From Burkholderiales bacterium (GTDB lineage: Bacteria; Pseudomonadota; Gammaproteobacteria; Burkholderiales; Burkholderiaceae): a stretch of DNA of 57,773 nt. Location of the stretch: contig JAJTAZ010000010.1 of the NCBI GenBank assembly GCA_021287185.1, positions 1 to 57,773 on the forward strand, written 5' to 3'. How positions within the stretch are numbered: position 1 is the stretch's first letter; every line of letters begins with the position of its first letter. Below are positions 57,701-57,773 of the stretch, in pieces. Position numbers and translations under genes: made by a program. The notes under the pieces are model-generated. The model ran no database searches and was not told the DNA's origin. It saw only the letters and a list, made by a program, of their open reading frames with translations.

Positions 57701-57718
57701 ATGACAGATTGATGAAAT
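57701..57718 (-). promoter_or_regulatory. Candidate Pho box
   Basis: On the minus strand ATTTCAT, CAAT, CTGTCAT: two 7-mers with an 11-bp period, the second a perfect match to the PhoB half site and the first 5 of 7. It lies about 70 bp upstream of the phosphoesterase start, in the right direction for the operon. No clear -10 is at the usual distance, so the evidence is moderate. Confidence 0.5.
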
Positions 57719-57773
57719 ACGCACACGCCGTTGTGATTGACGCTAAAACGCCGCAGTGATAGGCTGTGACACT

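Overview
The window is a chromosomal segment of a betaproteobacterium, most likely order Burkholderiales. The evidence is gene order and gene architecture: algH-ruvX-pyrR-pyrB-pyrX next to the division and cell wall (dcw) cluster, a fused murE-murF gene, lpxC directly after ftsZ, yicC-gmk-rpoZ-spoT, an E3 subunit of pyruvate dehydrogenase with its own lipoyl domain, fkpB-ispH and ogt-xerD. No genus can be named from the sequence alone. No tRNA, insertion sequence, prophage or CRISPR array was seen. Only the Fic/DUF2188 stretch near 31.1-32.9 kb looks compositionally foreign (AT-rich).

Layout. (1) 1-1080: the end of an rRNA operon (5S rRNA and terminator), a second 5S-like structured remnant, and a small OB-fold lipoprotein gene. 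(2) 1088-5191, minus strand: algH, ruvX, pyrR, pyrB and the non-catalytic dihydroorotase homologue pyrX. (3) 5485-24103, plus strand: a complete dcw cluster (mraZ, rsmH, ftsL, ftsI, murEF, mraY, murD, ftsW, murG, murC, ddl, ftsQ, ftsA, ftsZ, then lpxC), mostly with overlapping or touching genes and with an MraZ operator array at the head. (4) 24107-30879: accessory genes: an lrp-dinB pair divergent from an HD-domain gene, glycerophosphodiester phosphodiesterase divergent from a sterol-desaturase-like enzyme, DUF1398, an NlpE/META lipoprotein and a DNA photolyase. (5) 30880-32980: the AT-rich Fic and DUF2188 island. (6) 33011-39810, minus strand: the pyruvate dehydrogenase operon aceE-aceF-lpdA with two unrelated small genes (LprI-like and GFA) between aceF and lpdA; then dctA. 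(7) 41601-50197: housekeeping genes (rph, yicC, gmk, rpoZ, spoT, an RnfB-like ferredoxin, rpmG and rpmB, radC, fkpB, ispH). (8) 50184-53529: a DOMON-like protein, a NamZ/DUF1343 homologue, ogt and xerD. (9) 53631-57630, minus strand: a probable phosphate-starvation unit of a PlcP-like phosphoesterase, a GT4 glycosyltransferase and a Tat-exported PhoX phosphatase, headed by a candidate Pho box.

How the genes work together. Region 3 makes the lipid II precursor pathway from UDP-MurNAc-dipeptide onward, the septal synthase (FtsW-FtsI) and the FtsZ ring, so envelope growth and division are encoded as one transcription unit. PhoX scavenges phosphate outside the cytoplasm. By family analogy, the PlcP-like and glycosyltransferase pair could replace phospholipids with glycolipids when phosphate is scarce. 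The most notable points are this possible lipid-remodelling unit, the hitch-hiker genes in the pyruvate dehydrogenase operon, the 5S-like structured remnant, the Fic/DUF2188 island, and two palindromic divergent control regions near 25.65 and 27.17 kb. I did not find a clear, wholly new multi-gene system. Start codons were chosen by Shine-Dalgarno sites, overlaps and family alignment from memory, and are noted where uncertain.
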